Under the pieces are notes generated by a model that worked only from the letters and a program-made list of their open reading frames with translations, was not told where the DNA came from and did not search any database. This document shows, piece by piece, positions 18,467 to 27,571 of a stretch of 64,000 nt of DNA. The number at the start of each line of letters is the position of its first letter. Position 1 is the stretch's first letter. This DNA comes from Caulobacterales bacterium (lineage in GTDB: Bacteria > Pseudomonadota > Alphaproteobacteria > Caulobacterales > Aquidulcibacteraceae): assembly GCA_017303355.1 (NCBI GenBank), contig JAFLCU010000014.1, forward strand, positions 1 through 64,000. The letters run 5' to 3'. Both the position numbers and the translations under genes were made by a program.

Positions 18467-20389
18467 ATGCGTTGGGTTCTTCTGGCGGCGACGATCGCGG
18501 CGGGCGGCTATGCGGGCATGAACCAGGCGTTGGCCGCGCCCGCGGCTGACGGCGCCACGCTGCAGCAAACCGCGCTCGAAGAGGAGCGTGCGCCCAATGA
18601 GCAATTGCGCGTCACCTCGCCGCCGAACGCCGCACTCGACCGCACCTACAACGCGCCGGGCGATGCGTTGCTGCAGGCCGACGTCGATTACCTCGTGCGT
18701 GAAGGCCGGCGTCAGTTGGCCGAGGGCGGCGAGCCGGATTCGCTTTGGGTGCTGGCCGTGTTCGCCGACGAAGTGGCGTCGGGCCGGAACGCGCAAGCGC
18801 GCGAAGTTCTGCAACGTGCGCCGGGCGGGTTGAACGGCCCGCTGGCGTCGCTGCTGGAGCCGTTCGTGCTCGCCGCCGAAGGCCGCGTCGATCTAGGCGT
18901 CGAGCGTGTCGATGCGAGCGCGGACAATCTGCCGGCGCCTTTGCCGGAGGTCGCACGCGCCTTGGTGTTTGAATCCGCTGGCCGCCTGGAAGAAGCGGCG
19001 GCGGTTTATGCTCTCATGGTCGAGCGTTTGGATACGACGCCGCCGGGCGACGCAGAGCCGCAAACCAATGAAGAGTTCGAGCGCGCCTTGGGCGCCGCGC
19101 GCGTTACGCACGCCGTCTATCGCGCGGCGCTCGTGCATCATCGTTTGGGCCGCACGGCGGAGGCGCGCCGCTATTACGAGATCGTGCAAGCCTTTGCGCC
19201 GCGCTCCGCGGATGTGGAAGCCAATCTCGCGCGCTTGAACTCTGGGCAGCCGCCGTTCGAAGCGGCGCTGACGCCGGTCACCGCGACGGGCCGCTGGATG
19301 CTCTTTTTGTCGGAATATCTGACGCAAGCCGAGAGCCTGGCGGCGATGCTGTCGCAGCGCGCGCCGGAGCCCGGTCTGATCTCGCCGAACGGTTCGGCGC
19401 TGTTGCAGATCGGCGTATTGTTGGCCGGCGACGCGAATGATTGGCGGCTCTACGCGGCGCAGCAAACACTGGGCGCCAATGGCGTCGATGGCGCACAGCG
19501 CATCATCGATCGCATGCCGAGCGATAGCGTGTATGCCGCGGACGCCGAGATCGTGCGCGCTTCGATCGCGCTGGAGCGCAATAACGACAGCGCTGCCGTC
19601 GCGGCCGCACAGCGGGCGTTGGAGATCGGCGGTCAGCGCTGGGGCGTGATCGCTTCGGCCGGCGACATCTATCGCCAAGCCGGTCATGCCGATCTGGCGA
19701 TCCCCGCTTTCGACCGCGCCTTGGCGATGGCGGCGAGCGACAAGGATCGCGCCGACGTGCTGGGCTGGCGCGCTTACGCGCATCGCTTCGCCGGCAACCA
19801 GGCGGCCGCCACGGCCGACGCCCGCGCCGCGCTCGATATCGATCCGAGTGTCGATACGCGGCTTCTGTTCGTATCGATCCTGATGGAGGATCGCGCCGGC
19901 TGGGCCGATAGCGTCGCCATGGCGCGTGGGCTTTTCGCTGAGCAACCGGATTCGGTGCTGCGCTTGAACGCGCTGGGCTACGCGCTGATCCAGCGGCCGG
20001 AAGGCTTGGAAGAGGGCTATCGCCTGTTGTGGCGCGGCTTCAATTACGGACAAACCGATTACGCCGTCGTCGATAGTCTGGGCTGGGCGTACTACCTGTA
20101 TGGCCATTTCGAGCAAGCGCGCGCGCTGATCGAACGCGCCAACGATTTGTCGGTGAACGAGCCGAACGCGGAGGTTCTCGACCATTTGGGCGATGTGTAT
20201 TGGCGGCTCAATCGCCGCGATGATGCGCGCGGCATGTGGCGACGTGCACTGGAGGCCCGTCCGGAGGTGCTGCGCCGTCGCGATCTCGAACACAAGATCG
20301 CGCGCGGCATGACGACGCCGGCGCCGCGTCAGCGGGACTTGCCGCAGGTCAGTCTGCCGGAAGGCCCGTCGCAGCGGGAAGAGCTCTAA
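18467..20389 (+). CDS. Exported TPR-repeat protein
   Basis: This 640-residue protein has a signal peptide (MRWVLLAATIAAGGYAG.. ending near LAAP) and many degenerate tetratricopeptide units, clearest at the C-terminus (NALGYALIQ, DYAVVDSLGWAYYLYGHFEQARAL, VLDHLGDVYWRLNRRDDA). Such proteins scaffold periplasmic or envelope complexes; the partner is unknown. It starts 34 bases after the ETF-QO gene with AAGGAC as ribosome site and its stop codon overlaps the start of a second TPR gene. That operon pairing with ispE is seen in related alphaproteobacteria. Confidence 0.88.
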   Translation: MRWVLLAATIAAGGYAGMNQALAAPAADGATLQQTALEEERAPNEQLRVTSPPNAALDRTYNAPGDALLQADVDYLVREGRRQLAEGGEPDSLWVLAVFADEVASGRNAQAREVLQRAPGGLNGPLASLLEPFVLAAEGRVDLGVERVDASADNLPAPLPEVARALVFESAGRLEEAAAVYALMVERLDTTPPGDAEPQTNEEFERALGAARVTHAVYRAALVHHRLGRTAEARRYYEIVQAFAPRSADVEANLARLNSGQPPFEAALTPVTATGRWMLFLSEYLTQAESLAAMLSQRAPEPGLISPNGSALLQIGVLLAGDANDWRLYAAQQTLGANGVDGAQRIIDRMPSDSVYAADAEIVRASIALERNNDSAAVAAAQRALEIGGQRWGVIASAGDIYRQAGHADLAIPAFDRALAMAASDKDRADVLGWRAYAHRFAGNQAAATADARAALDIDPSVDTRLLFVSILMEDRAGWADSVAMARGLFAEQPDSVLRLNALGYALIQRPEGLEEGYRLLWRGFNYGQTDYAVVDSLGWAYYLYGHFEQARALIERANDLSVNEPNAEVLDHLGDVYWRLNRRDDARGMWRRALEARPEVLRRRDLEHKIARGMTTPAPRQRDLPQVSLPEGPSQREEL

Positions 20390-22047
20390 TGCGCCGCGCT
20401 GTCGCCGCGCTGGCGGCGGGGTTCGGCTTGGCGGCGTGCGCGACCAGCGCCGCGCCGCCGCCTGCGCATGGTTCGAGTGCGTACGCGGATTATTTGATCG
20501 GCCGCATCGCCAACATGAATGACGATCACGCCGTGGCCGCGGATCGCTATTTCGCCGCGCTTTCGCGCGCCCCGCGCGACGAGAGTGTGCTCAATGGCGC
20601 GCTGGTGGCGACGTTGGCGTCTGGCGACATCTCGCGCGCGCGCCGCGCCGCGCGTATGGCGCCGCTTGAGGATGCGCCAGGCTATGCGCATTTGATCCGC
20701 GCGGCCGATGCGTTGGTCGCCGGCCGCTATGCCGCTTCGAACACAGAGACGATGCGAGTTGAGGGGCCGGCCGCGGAGGAATTGCTGGCGCGCATGATCC
20801 AGGTCTGGGCGCAGACCGGGCGCGGCGATGTCGATCAGATCATGGTTGATCTGGCGCCGCTGTCGCAGATCAGGCCGTACGGCGCGCTGTTCGCGTATCA
20901 GCAGGCGATGGCGCTCGATTATGCCGGCCGCGACGCTGAAGCGCTGGCGGCGTACGAAACCGCCAATAATGGGGGGCTGTGGTTGCCTGCTGGCATTGAG
21001 CGTCACGCCGATCTCTTGGTGCGCACCGGCGCGCGCGATCGCGCGATCGCGCTGCTGAGTGAAGATGGCAACCGCGCCAATCCAGCACTCGTGGCCGCGC
21101 TCGCGCGTCTGGAGGGCGGTGGCGCGGCGGCCTCGGCTCCGCTCACCCCCGCGCGTGGCGCGGCGGTTGGGCTCTACGGCATGTCGGCGATCTTCCTGCA
21201 GGAGCACGATAGTACCAGCGGCCTGGCGGCGCTGACGCTGTCGATGATGCTTGATCCGGCGTTCGATGGCGCGCGCATCGCCTTCGCGCAACAGCAAGCG
21301 GCGCTGGGGCACGTCGCCTTGGCGCGCAATACGCTCGCGGGTGTAGCCGAGGCTTCGCCCTATCACGGTACGGCGCGCATCATGGATGCGTGGGTGCTGC
21401 TGGACGCGGGCGATGAAGAGGGCGCTCTGGTGTTGGCGCGCGCGAACGCAGAAGGCGGCGATCCGCGCGCTGTGCGTACGCTGGCGGACATGTATCGGAA
21501 TATGGAGCGCTACGATGAGGCCGAGCCGCTCTATGGCCAATTGATTGAATCGCAGCCGCGCGATTGGCGCTTGTATTTCGCACGCGGCGCCGCGCGCGAG
21601 CGGATTGGCCGGTGGAGCGAAGGCGAAGCGGATCTGCAGCAAGCGTTGCGGCTTTCGCCCGATCAGCCCGATGTGCTGAACTATCTGGGCTACACTTGGA
21701 TTGATCGCGGCGAGCGCATGTCCGAAGGTTTGGCGATGATCGAGCGCGCGGTTGAGCTGCGCCCGAACTCAGGCGCCATCCTTGATAGTCTGGGGTGGGC
21801 GCATTATCGCATGGGCGAGTATGGGCAGGCGCTTGATCTGCTGGAGCGCGCCGTTGCGCTCGAGCCGGCGGACGCCACGTTGAACGATCATTTGGGCGAT
21901 GTGTATTGGCGACTGGGGCGGCGCATCGAGGCGCGCTTCCAATGGGAGCGCGCGCTGACATTTGATCCCGGCGACGCGCAAGCCATTCGCGCCAAGATCG
22001 CGAACGGTTTGCCGCACCAACCGACGACACGATCGGCGACGCGATGA
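20389..22047 (+). CDS. TPR-repeat lipoprotein
   Basis: This 552-residue protein has a lipobox, GFGLAACATS, that predicts lipidation at about Cys16. Tetratricopeptide units fill the rest, with VLNYLGYTWIDRGERMSEGL, ILDSLGWAHYRMGEYGQALD and LNDHLGDVYWRLGRRIEAR near the C-terminus. That C-terminal block is very similar to the end of the preceding TPR protein, suggesting an old duplication. The start codon overlaps the previous stop (TAATG) and the stop overlaps ispE (ATGA), so the three genes are translationally coupled. The frame continues upstream of 20389 but that part is only overlap. Confidence 0.88.
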   Translation: MRRAVAALAAGFGLAACATSAAPPPAHGSSAYADYLIGRIANMNDDHAVAADRYFAALSRAPRDESVLNGALVATLASGDISRARRAARMAPLEDAPGYAHLIRAADALVAGRYAASNTETMRVEGPAAEELLARMIQVWAQTGRGDVDQIMVDLAPLSQIRPYGALFAYQQAMALDYAGRDAEALAAYETANNGGLWLPAGIERHADLLVRTGARDRAIALLSEDGNRANPALVAALARLEGGGAAASAPLTPARGAAVGLYGMSAIFLQEHDSTSGLAALTLSMMLDPAFDGARIAFAQQQAALGHVALARNTLAGVAEASPYHGTARIMDAWVLLDAGDEEGALVLARANAEGGDPRAVRTLADMYRNMERYDEAEPLYGQLIESQPRDWRLYFARGAARERIGRWSEGEADLQQALRLSPDQPDVLNYLGYTWIDRGERMSEGLAMIERAVELRPNSGAILDSLGWAHYRMGEYGQALDLLERAVALEPADATLNDHLGDVYWRLGRRIEARFQWERALTFDPGDAQAIRAKIANGLPHQPTTRSATR

Positions 22048-22913
22048 GCGTGCGCGTCTTCGCCCCGGCGAAGATCAATCTGACGCTTCAAATCGGCGCG
22101 CCGCGCGCCGATGGCATGCACCCGCTACAGAGCGTCGTCATGTTCGCCGACATCGGCGATGTGGTGGAGGCGGAGGCGTCGAGCCGCCTCTCGTTCGCGA
22201 TCAACGGCGATTTCGCCGAGCATCTGGAAGCTGATCCGGAAAACCTCGTGTTGCGCGCGGTGCGTGCGCTGGCGGAGGCGGTCGGCGTGCCGGCGCACGC
22301 CAAGCTTACGCTGGAAAAGAATCTCCCCATCGCCTCGGGCATCGGCGGCGGTTCGGCCGACGCGGCCGCGACCTTGCGCGCGCTGAATGATGTGTGGCGG
22401 CTCGAGTGGAGCAATGAGCAACTCGCGCGCGTCGGCCGGCAATTGGGCGCCGACGTGCCCGTGTTCTTCACCGGCGCGTCGGCGGCCTATATGACGGGCG
22501 TCGGTGAAACTTGCGCGCCGATCGATGCGCCGGAAATGCCCGCCGTGCTCGTTAATCCCATGATCCCGCTGGCGACGCCGGCGGTGTATCGCCAGTTCGA
22601 CGCCATGGGGCTTGGCCAAGCGCTGGAGGCGCAGGGCCCGCCAGAGTGGGAGGATTTGGATCACGCGCTCGATGACATTGCCGTGATTGGCAATGATTTG
22701 GAGCCCGCCGCGCGTGCGCTCGTCCCTGAAATAGGCGATGTGCTCGCCGTTCTTCGCGGTGAAGAGAGCGTACGCTATGCCGCGCTTTCCGGCAGTGGCG
22801 CGACATGCTTCGCGTTGCTGGAGGATTGGGAGCAGGCTGAATCCCTCGCGGAGAAACTGGCGGCGGATTGGCCGGCCTGGTGGGTATGTGAAACAATTCT
22901 AGGCGGCGCGTAG
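22044..22913 (+). CDS. ispE: 4-diphosphocytidyl-2-C-methyl-D-erythritol kinase
   Basis: This 289-residue GHMP kinase catalyses the fourth step of the MEP isoprenoid pathway. It begins APAKINLTLQIG with the conserved Lys10 and has the ATP-binding glycine loop LPIASGIGGGSADAAAT at 94-110. A C-terminal ALSGSGATCFALL motif matches the family. It overlaps the upstream TPR gene by four bases (ATGA). The polyprenyl synthase that uses its pathway product lies about 2.3 kb further on, on the other strand. Confidence 0.95.
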   Translation: MSVRVFAPAKINLTLQIGAPRADGMHPLQSVVMFADIGDVVEAEASSRLSFAINGDFAEHLEADPENLVLRAVRALAEAVGVPAHAKLTLEKNLPIASGIGGGSADAAATLRALNDVWRLEWSNEQLARVGRQLGADVPVFFTGASAAYMTGVGETCAPIDAPEMPAVLVNPMIPLATPAVYRQFDAMGLGQALEAQGPPEWEDLDHALDDIAVIGNDLEPAARALVPEIGDVLAVLRGEESVRYAALSGSGATCFALLEDWEQAESLAEKLAADWPAWWVCETILGGA

Positions 22914-22945
22914 CGACAGCGCGGCGCGCGAGGCAAGGAGATCGC

Positions 22946-24004
22946 GTGCTTCTTGATCTGGCCATCGTCATGCTCGTGTCGCTGGCGGCGAGCGCGCTGG
23001 CGTGCCGGCTGGTCATTTGGACAGGCCCCGTCGATCACCCCAGCGAAGCGCGCAAACAGCATCGCGTCGCGACGCCGACGAGCGGCGGGCTGGGCGTGGG
23101 CCTCGGCTACGCGATCGGCCTGGCGCTGCTGACATTCGTATCGACAGTCTGGCGCTACGAGGTGCATCCGCTCGGCCTGCGGATGCTGTGGGCGTCGGCG
23201 GCGTTCGCGTATCCGCTGCTGATTATCGGCTTTATCGACGATGTCTGGCATTTGGGCGCGCGCCTGAAATTTGTTCTCTATTCGGCGATCGCGCTTGGCG
23301 CGGCTTATGTCATCGGCGTCGTCAACGTGTTTCCGGTGACGCAAGATCTGACGCTCTTTTTGCCCTTTGAAGCCGCCCTTGTCGGCACGGCGCTTTGGGT
23401 GTTCACGATGATCAATTGCGTGAATTTCATGGACGGCTCGAACGGCTTGGCGCTGGGCTCGGTGGGCGTGGCGCTGCTGGCGCTTGCGGCGATCTCGCTC
23501 GCCGAAGGCGCGCCGAGCGGTTCGGCGATTTCGCTGTGTGGCGCGGGCGCCATGCTGGGCTTCCTGGTTTGGAATTTTCCCAACGGAAAATTGTTCGCTG
23601 GCGATGCCGGCGCGTTGTTCGGCGGGGCGCTCGGCGCCTTCGCCTCCATGATCGTCATCGCCCGCGCCGACATTTCTCCTTTCGTGCCGCCGATCCTGTT
23701 TTTCCCGCTGTTGGCGGATGCGCTGCTCACGCTGTTTTGGCGTTGGCGCGCCGGACGCCCGCTGCTGGTGGCGCATGCGGAGCATCATTACCAACTCGGC
23801 ATTCGCGGCGGCCTGAGCCATGCGCGCGTCGCCATGATCTATTGGCTGGCGACGGCCGCGTGCGGGGTGCTCGGCTTCTTCGTGTCGCGCGAGGCCGATC
23901 CTGCCGCCGAATGGATCGCGCTGATCGCGCTGAGCTTGCTGGCGATCACGTGTTCAAGCTTCGTGCGCCGCTGGGGCGCCGACAGGAATTTGCTCTCGAC
24001 TTAA
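22946..24004 (+). CDS. Polyprenyl-phosphate glycosyl-1-phosphate transferase (WecA/MraY family)
   Basis: This 352-residue multi-pass membrane enzyme moves a sugar-1-phosphate from a UDP-sugar to undecaprenyl phosphate, starting O-antigen, teichoic-type or exopolysaccharide synthesis. Family motifs visible are DHPSEARKQHRVATPTSGGL, IGFIDDVWHLGARLK, NCVNFMDGSNGLALG and FPNGKLFAGDAGALFGG, with AHAEHHYQL in the cytoplasmic loop before the last segments. About ten hydrophobic segments are present. It starts 32 bases after ispE. The exact sugar is not evident. Confidence 0.9.
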   Translation: MLLDLAIVMLVSLAASALACRLVIWTGPVDHPSEARKQHRVATPTSGGLGVGLGYAIGLALLTFVSTVWRYEVHPLGLRMLWASAAFAYPLLIIGFIDDVWHLGARLKFVLYSAIALGAAYVIGVVNVFPVTQDLTLFLPFEAALVGTALWVFTMINCVNFMDGSNGLALGSVGVALLALAAISLAEGAPSGSAISLCGAGAMLGFLVWNFPNGKLFAGDAGALFGGALGAFASMIVIARADISPFVPPILFFPLLADALLTLFWRWRAGRPLLVAHAEHHYQLGIRGGLSHARVAMIYWLATAACGVLGFFVSREADPAAEWIALIALSLLAITCSSFVRRWGADRNLLST

Positions 24005-24452
24005 AAGCGCCGCGTATGGCGCTTGACGCTTTGGCGGCCGCGCGCCGGGCCCCGATGGGCTCAGCGTGGCGCGAATGAGAGCGTGGCGGGCTGTTTGAAA
24101 ATCACCGCGCCCAACCAGCGCCAGCCCGTTCGTGAGTGGCCGTCTTGGACCGCTGGCGTCTCGCCGGCGCGGCGCTTCGATTAGCGAAAATCGTGCTGGT
24201 TGAAACACCGAACGCCGGCGGGGACGCCGGCGGTCCAAGAAAAGCGCGCGCCGGTGTTTGTAGGTTGGAGCGCGCGGCTCCGCCGCGCATGCGCCGCGGA
24301 GCGGCGCGCTCCCTTCTTTCAAGGCCTGTGCTCACGCCGGCGGGGGCGCCGGCGGTCCATATTGCGCGCAGCACGTTTGGCCGCGTGGAGCGATGCTCCG
24401 CGCGGTTGTGCAGCTGATAGATGCCGGCTGGAAGCCGGCGGCCCGATGGGGG
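24005..24452. repeat. Intergenic region packed with inverted repeats
   Basis: No gene is seen in these ~450 bases. It contains an inverted pair with arms 24144-24169 and 24213-24239 (GGACCG..GGCG type), a GGAGCGCGCGGCTCCG palindrome at ~24263-24313, and a single arm at ~24333-24363 ending in GGCGGTCCATAT. A related palindrome recurs at 25088-25138. These are members of two intergenic repeat families found elsewhere in the right-hand genome. Confidence 0.8.
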
Positions 24453-24950
24453 TTAGGACGAGTCCGCGACAGCCGGCATGGGCGCCAGCGCGTGCGTGAT
24501 GAAAGTGCGCGACGGCGGCGCGTAGGCGATGAGGCGCGTGTCGACATAGCCGTGGCGCAAGCGGCGCTTCACGCGGGCGACGTATTTGGTCGGATCGAAC
24601 ATCGCGTGGATCAAGCGCATGCAGCGCGCGAATGGCGAGGCGTTGCGCAGGCGCACGCGGCTGCATTTCACGATCACGCGGGCGTTGGAGCGTTGCTTGC
24701 GAAAGCCCGCGCGGCCGCTGAGCATCGGCGCCGCGCGTGAGACCAGGCCCATCTCATGGATGGCTTGCTGGAAGATGGTGCATTCGACTTGGCGTTCAGC
24801 GTGGCGCAGCAGCTTTTCCAAGCGGTGCGTTTTACGCGGTTTGCCGAGACGCAATAGCAAGCCCGCCAGGCACGCCAGCCCATACAGGATCGCGGCCGCG
24901 AGGGCCTCGATTTCTGTTTGGCTGACGATGGGGCGGGGTTGTGTTTTCAT
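24453..24950 (-). CDS. Hypothetical basic protein
   Basis: This 165-residue product has one hydrophobic helix (ALAAAILYGLACLAGLLLRLG, near residues 17-37) followed by a strongly basic body rich in Arg and Cys (three Cys spaced in the middle). No family was recognised. It sits between repeat-rich gaps and has no operon partner. It may be a real taxon-restricted protein; the length of the open frame and a conventional ATG support this, but coding status is not certain. Confidence 0.5.
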   Translation of the reverse strand: MKTQPRPIVSQTEIEALAAAILYGLACLAGLLLRLGKPRKTHRLEKLLRHAERQVECTIFQQAIHEMGLVSRAAPMLSGRAGFRKQRSNARVIVKCSRVRLRNASPFARCMRLIHAMFDPTKYVARVKRRLRHGYVDTRLIAYAPPSRTFITHALAPMPAVADSS

Positions 24951-25087
24951 GTGGCGCAGTATGCGCCCGTTGTGAAGCGGTCGGATTATTCGCGCGAAGG
25001 TTTTTGTAAGCGCTTGGCGCGACTACGTTTTCAAAAATGACGCCGTAGGATTAGCGCGTGGTCTATCCCACACACGGCGCTTGAAAA

Positions 25088-25138
25088 TGGGAGCGCGCGG
25101 CTCCCGCCGCGCTGCGTCGCGGAGCGACGCGCTCCAAC
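25088..25138. repeat. GGAGCGCGCGGCTCC palindrome
   Basis: This 50-base inverted repeat lies downstream of the polyprenyl synthase stop. It shares GGAGCGCGCGGCTCC and the mirrored GGAGCGACGCGCTCC with the copy at 24263-24313. Confidence 0.75.
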
Positions 25139-25176
25139 TTTCAAACAGCCAAACACCCATCCAACTTTGAGATTGC

Positions 25177-26193
25177 TCAGTACGCGCGGTCGACCACGAA
25201 ATCGGGGAGATCGGCCAAGGCTTCGCGATAGGCGTTGGCGGGGAGCGCGTTGAGCGCTTCCTTGGCGTGCGCAGCGTGGGCGCGCGCGGCCTCTAGCGTT
25301 TTGGCGATGCCGTCGTGGCGGCGCACGAGGGCGACGGCGCGATGGAAATCGTCGTCGTCGCGTTCGCCGCCCATGGCCCGGCGCCAAAAGGCGCGCTCGG
25401 ATTCGTCGCCGGCTTCGCGCGCGATCAGCACCGGCAGCGTGACTTTGCCTTCGCGGAAATCGTCGCCCGCGTTCTTGCCCATGGTGGCGGCGAGGCCGCC
25501 ATAATCGAGCGCGTCGTCGACGAGTTGGAAGGCGAGGCCGAGTTCGCGGCCATAGGTGTCGAGCGCTGTCGCTTCGACGCCCGGGCGGCCAGCGGCGACC
25601 GCGCCGGCTTTGCCGGCGGCGGCGAAGAGCGCGGCTGTCTTGGCCTCGATGATCGCCATGTAGCGCTCGCGCGTCTGCTCGGCGTCGTTGGCGGCGGCGA
25701 GCTGCATCACTTCGCCTTCGGCGATGACGCTGGCGGCGCGCGCGAGAATATCCAGCACTTGAATGTCGCCCGTTTCGACCATCAGGTTGAAGGAGCGCGC
25801 GAACAGGAAATCGCCGACGAGCACGCTCGCCGAATTGCCCCACACGACATTGGCGGCCTTCTTGCCGCGCCGCATCGAGGAGACATCGACGACGTCGTCA
25901 TGCAGCAAGGTGGCCGAGTGGATGAATTCAACCGCGGCCGCCAGCTTGCGCGCGCCATCGCCGCCGCCGCCGCAGATGCGCGCGGCCGCCAAGGTGAGGA
26001 GCGGGCGAATGCGCTTGCCGCCAGCGTCAATCAGGTGCGCGGCGAGGTTGGGGATCACGCCAACCGGGCTCGCCATATATTGGTGGATGATGGCGTCGAC
26101 GGCCGCGAGGTCATCGGCCAAAAGCGCGGCCAGCCGGTCGACCGCGTGCGGTGCGCCGGCGGCTTGCTTGGCAGGTCCGACCGCCGGTCCCAA
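25177..26193 (-). CDS. Polyprenyl diphosphate synthase (octaprenyl/decaprenyl type)
   Basis: This 338-residue trans-prenyltransferase extends farnesyl diphosphate, most likely for the ubiquinone side chain. It has GGKRIRP, the first aspartate-rich motif LLHDDVVD and the second FQLVDDALDY. A helical all-alpha fold is consistent throughout. The start is an uncommon TTG at 26193, preceded by GGAGAGG; a stop lies seven codons upstream and no closer ATG is available. It is divergent from the methyltransferase gene. Chain length cannot be read from the sequence alone. Confidence 0.92.
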   Translation of the reverse strand: MGPAVGPAKQAAGAPHAVDRLAALLADDLAAVDAIIHQYMASPVGVIPNLAAHLIDAGGKRIRPLLTLAAARICGGGGDGARKLAAAVEFIHSATLLHDDVVDVSSMRRGKKAANVVWGNSASVLVGDFLFARSFNLMVETGDIQVLDILARAASVIAEGEVMQLAAANDAEQTRERYMAIIEAKTAALFAAAGKAGAVAAGRPGVEATALDTYGRELGLAFQLVDDALDYGGLAATMGKNAGDDFREGKVTLPVLIAREAGDESERAFWRRAMGGERDDDDFHRAVALVRRHDGIAKTLEAARAHAAHAKEALNALPANAYREALADLPDFVVDRAY

Positions 26194-26280
26194 ATGCCTC
26201 TCCGCTTGACCTCAAAGGTGGCCGGACGATGGTGGGACCGGGGGCGCCGGTCAAGCGGGTTGCGGCGAGAGCGCCCATGG

Positions 26281-26340
26281 GTCGCACGGCTGGGGTCGCA
26301 CGGCTGGGGTCGCACGGCTGGGGTCGCACGGCTGGGGTCG
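26281..26340. repeat. 14-bp tandem repeat, four copies
   Basis: GTCGCACGGCTGGG is repeated at 26281, 26295, 26309 and 26323, then decays. The period is not a multiple of three. It lies in the divergent promoter region between the prenyl synthase and the methyltransferase, 30 bases before the latter's start codon. Confidence 0.92.
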
Positions 26341-26369
26341 CGCGGGCGAGGCCGCATAGGAACAAGCTT

Positions 26370-27116
26370 GTGACTGAACTGACGGAAGACGCGATTTTGG
26401 GCGGGCGGGTGCGTATTCGCCAGCCCGCGCGCGGTTATCGCGTCAATGTCGATACGCTCTTGCTGGCGGCGAGCTTGCCGCGTGTGATCGCTGATGGCGC
26501 GCGCGTCGTGGAGCCGTGTTGTGGCGTGGCGGCGGCGCTCTTGGCGGTAGCGGCGCGGCAAGAGGGCGATGTCAGCTTTGTCGGCATCGAACGCGACCCC
26601 GTGTTCGCGGATGCGGCGCGGCAGAATGTGGTGCTGAACGCTGCGTCGCATAGGGTGGGGATCATCGAGGGCGATGCGCTTGATACGGGCGCTGATTATG
26701 GCCTGTTCGATCACGTCTTCTTCAATCCGCCCTACGATGAGCCTGGCGAGGGGCGCGAGCCGGCCGAAGGCAAGCGCGCGGCCTATCTCGCTGATCGCCC
26801 GGTTGGGGATTGGATCAAGGTTTGGTCCAACCGCATGCGCGCGCAGGCGACGCTGACGCTCATTCATCGCGCGCATCGGTTGGGCGAAATCTTGGAGGCC
26901 CTGGATGGGCGTCTTGGCGGCGTTGAGGTGTTCCCGATTTTTCCGAGCGCGCAGTCGAAAGCGCGGCGCGTGATTGTGCGTGCGCGAAAGGGCTCGCGCG
27001 CGCCGCTCAAACTTTTCCACGGGCTCAATCTGCATCCGAGCGACGACTCCAAGGACAAATACACGCCCGAGGCTGACGCCATCCTTCGCGGCGAAGCGTA
27101 CATCTGGTTCGGCTGA
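26370..27116 (+). CDS. tRNA1(Val) (adenine-N6)-methyltransferase-like protein (TrmN6 family)
   Basis: This 248-residue class I SAM methyltransferase has the SAM-binding strand VVEPCCGVAAALL, acidic strand end GIERD and the N6-amino-methyltransferase signature FFNPPYDEP. Family members methylate A37 of valine tRNA. The start is a GTG at 26370 with AGGAA eight bases upstream; upstream in-frame ATGs would place tandem 14-bp repeats in the protein, which is not credible. A perfect DnaA box lies ~55 bases after the stop. Confidence 0.85.
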   Translation: MTELTEDAILGGRVRIRQPARGYRVNVDTLLLAASLPRVIADGARVVEPCCGVAAALLAVAARQEGDVSFVGIERDPVFADAARQNVVLNAASHRVGIIEGDALDTGADYGLFDHVFFNPPYDEPGEGREPAEGKRAAYLADRPVGDWIKVWSNRMRAQATLTLIHRAHRLGEILEALDGRLGGVEVFPIFPSAQSKARRVIVRARKGSRAPLKLFHGLNLHPSDDSKDKYTPEADAILRGEAYIWFG

Positions 27117-27338
27117 CGAACGTCCCTGGAACGTCGCCCCTCGCTGAGGCGAAAAGGCCGCCAGATTGGACTTGTGGATAAGCGCCGGCTCACCCGGCGC
27201 GCGATCTTCGCGAACGAAGTGGGAATCCGGGCGCCATAACCGTGCGCCGCAATTGACTCCGCCCGGGCGCGCGACCAGTTTCCGCGTTAACGGATCGGGC
27301 CGACGCTGAGTCGCCCCGCGCCCGGCCACACAAGCGAA
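27117..27338. promoter_or_regulatory. Promoter region of the gcv riboswitch transcript
   Basis: This untranslated stretch precedes the glycine riboswitch. It includes a perfect DnaA box (TTATCCACA on the minus strand, 27173-27181) and a GTTAAC half-site near 27288. Promoter elements are not distinct. No gene is seen here. Confidence 0.5.
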
Positions 27339-27519
27339 CCCCGTGGGAGAGCGCGGCCAAAGACGCCGCCCCCGAAGGAGCAACCGCCCCGGAAACTCTC
27401 AGGGAACCGGACCGCGGGGGGATGAACACGCTGGAAAGCGCGCGAGCCGGGTAGCTCGCGCCGCCGACGGAGTAAGCCGCGACCCAGATGCGGTGAATCT
27501 CTCAGGCGCCAGGACAGCG
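27339..27519 (+). ncRNA. Tandem glycine riboswitch
   Basis: Two glycine aptamers lie head to tail upstream of gcvT. Aptamer I (~27339-27420) carries GGGAGAGC, CCCCGAAGGAGCAACC and CTCTCAGG. Aptamer II (~27430-27519) carries GCTGGAAAGC, CCGACGGAGTAAGCC and CTCTCAGGCGCCAGGACAGC. These match the conserved cores of the gcvT-type element. It should switch the glycine cleavage operon on when glycine is abundant. The gcvT ATG follows 52 bases later. Confidence 0.96.
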
Positions 27520-27571
27520 GGGGCCGCCACGCGGGAACGCGTGCGCGCGCCGCGCAATCCTGGGAATTACA

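Noticed and set aside
24005..24452. Short open frames in the repeat-rich gap
   Set aside because: They consist of translated inverted repeats and show no protein-like composition.
26151..26369. In-frame ATG start for the TrmN6-like protein at 26151
   Set aside because: It would include four 14-bp tandem repeats in a frame-shifting pattern; the GTG with AGGAA is preferred.
27343..27571. Open frame across the glycine riboswitch
   Set aside because: The bases match conserved riboswitch cores and the frame is a shadow of gcvT.
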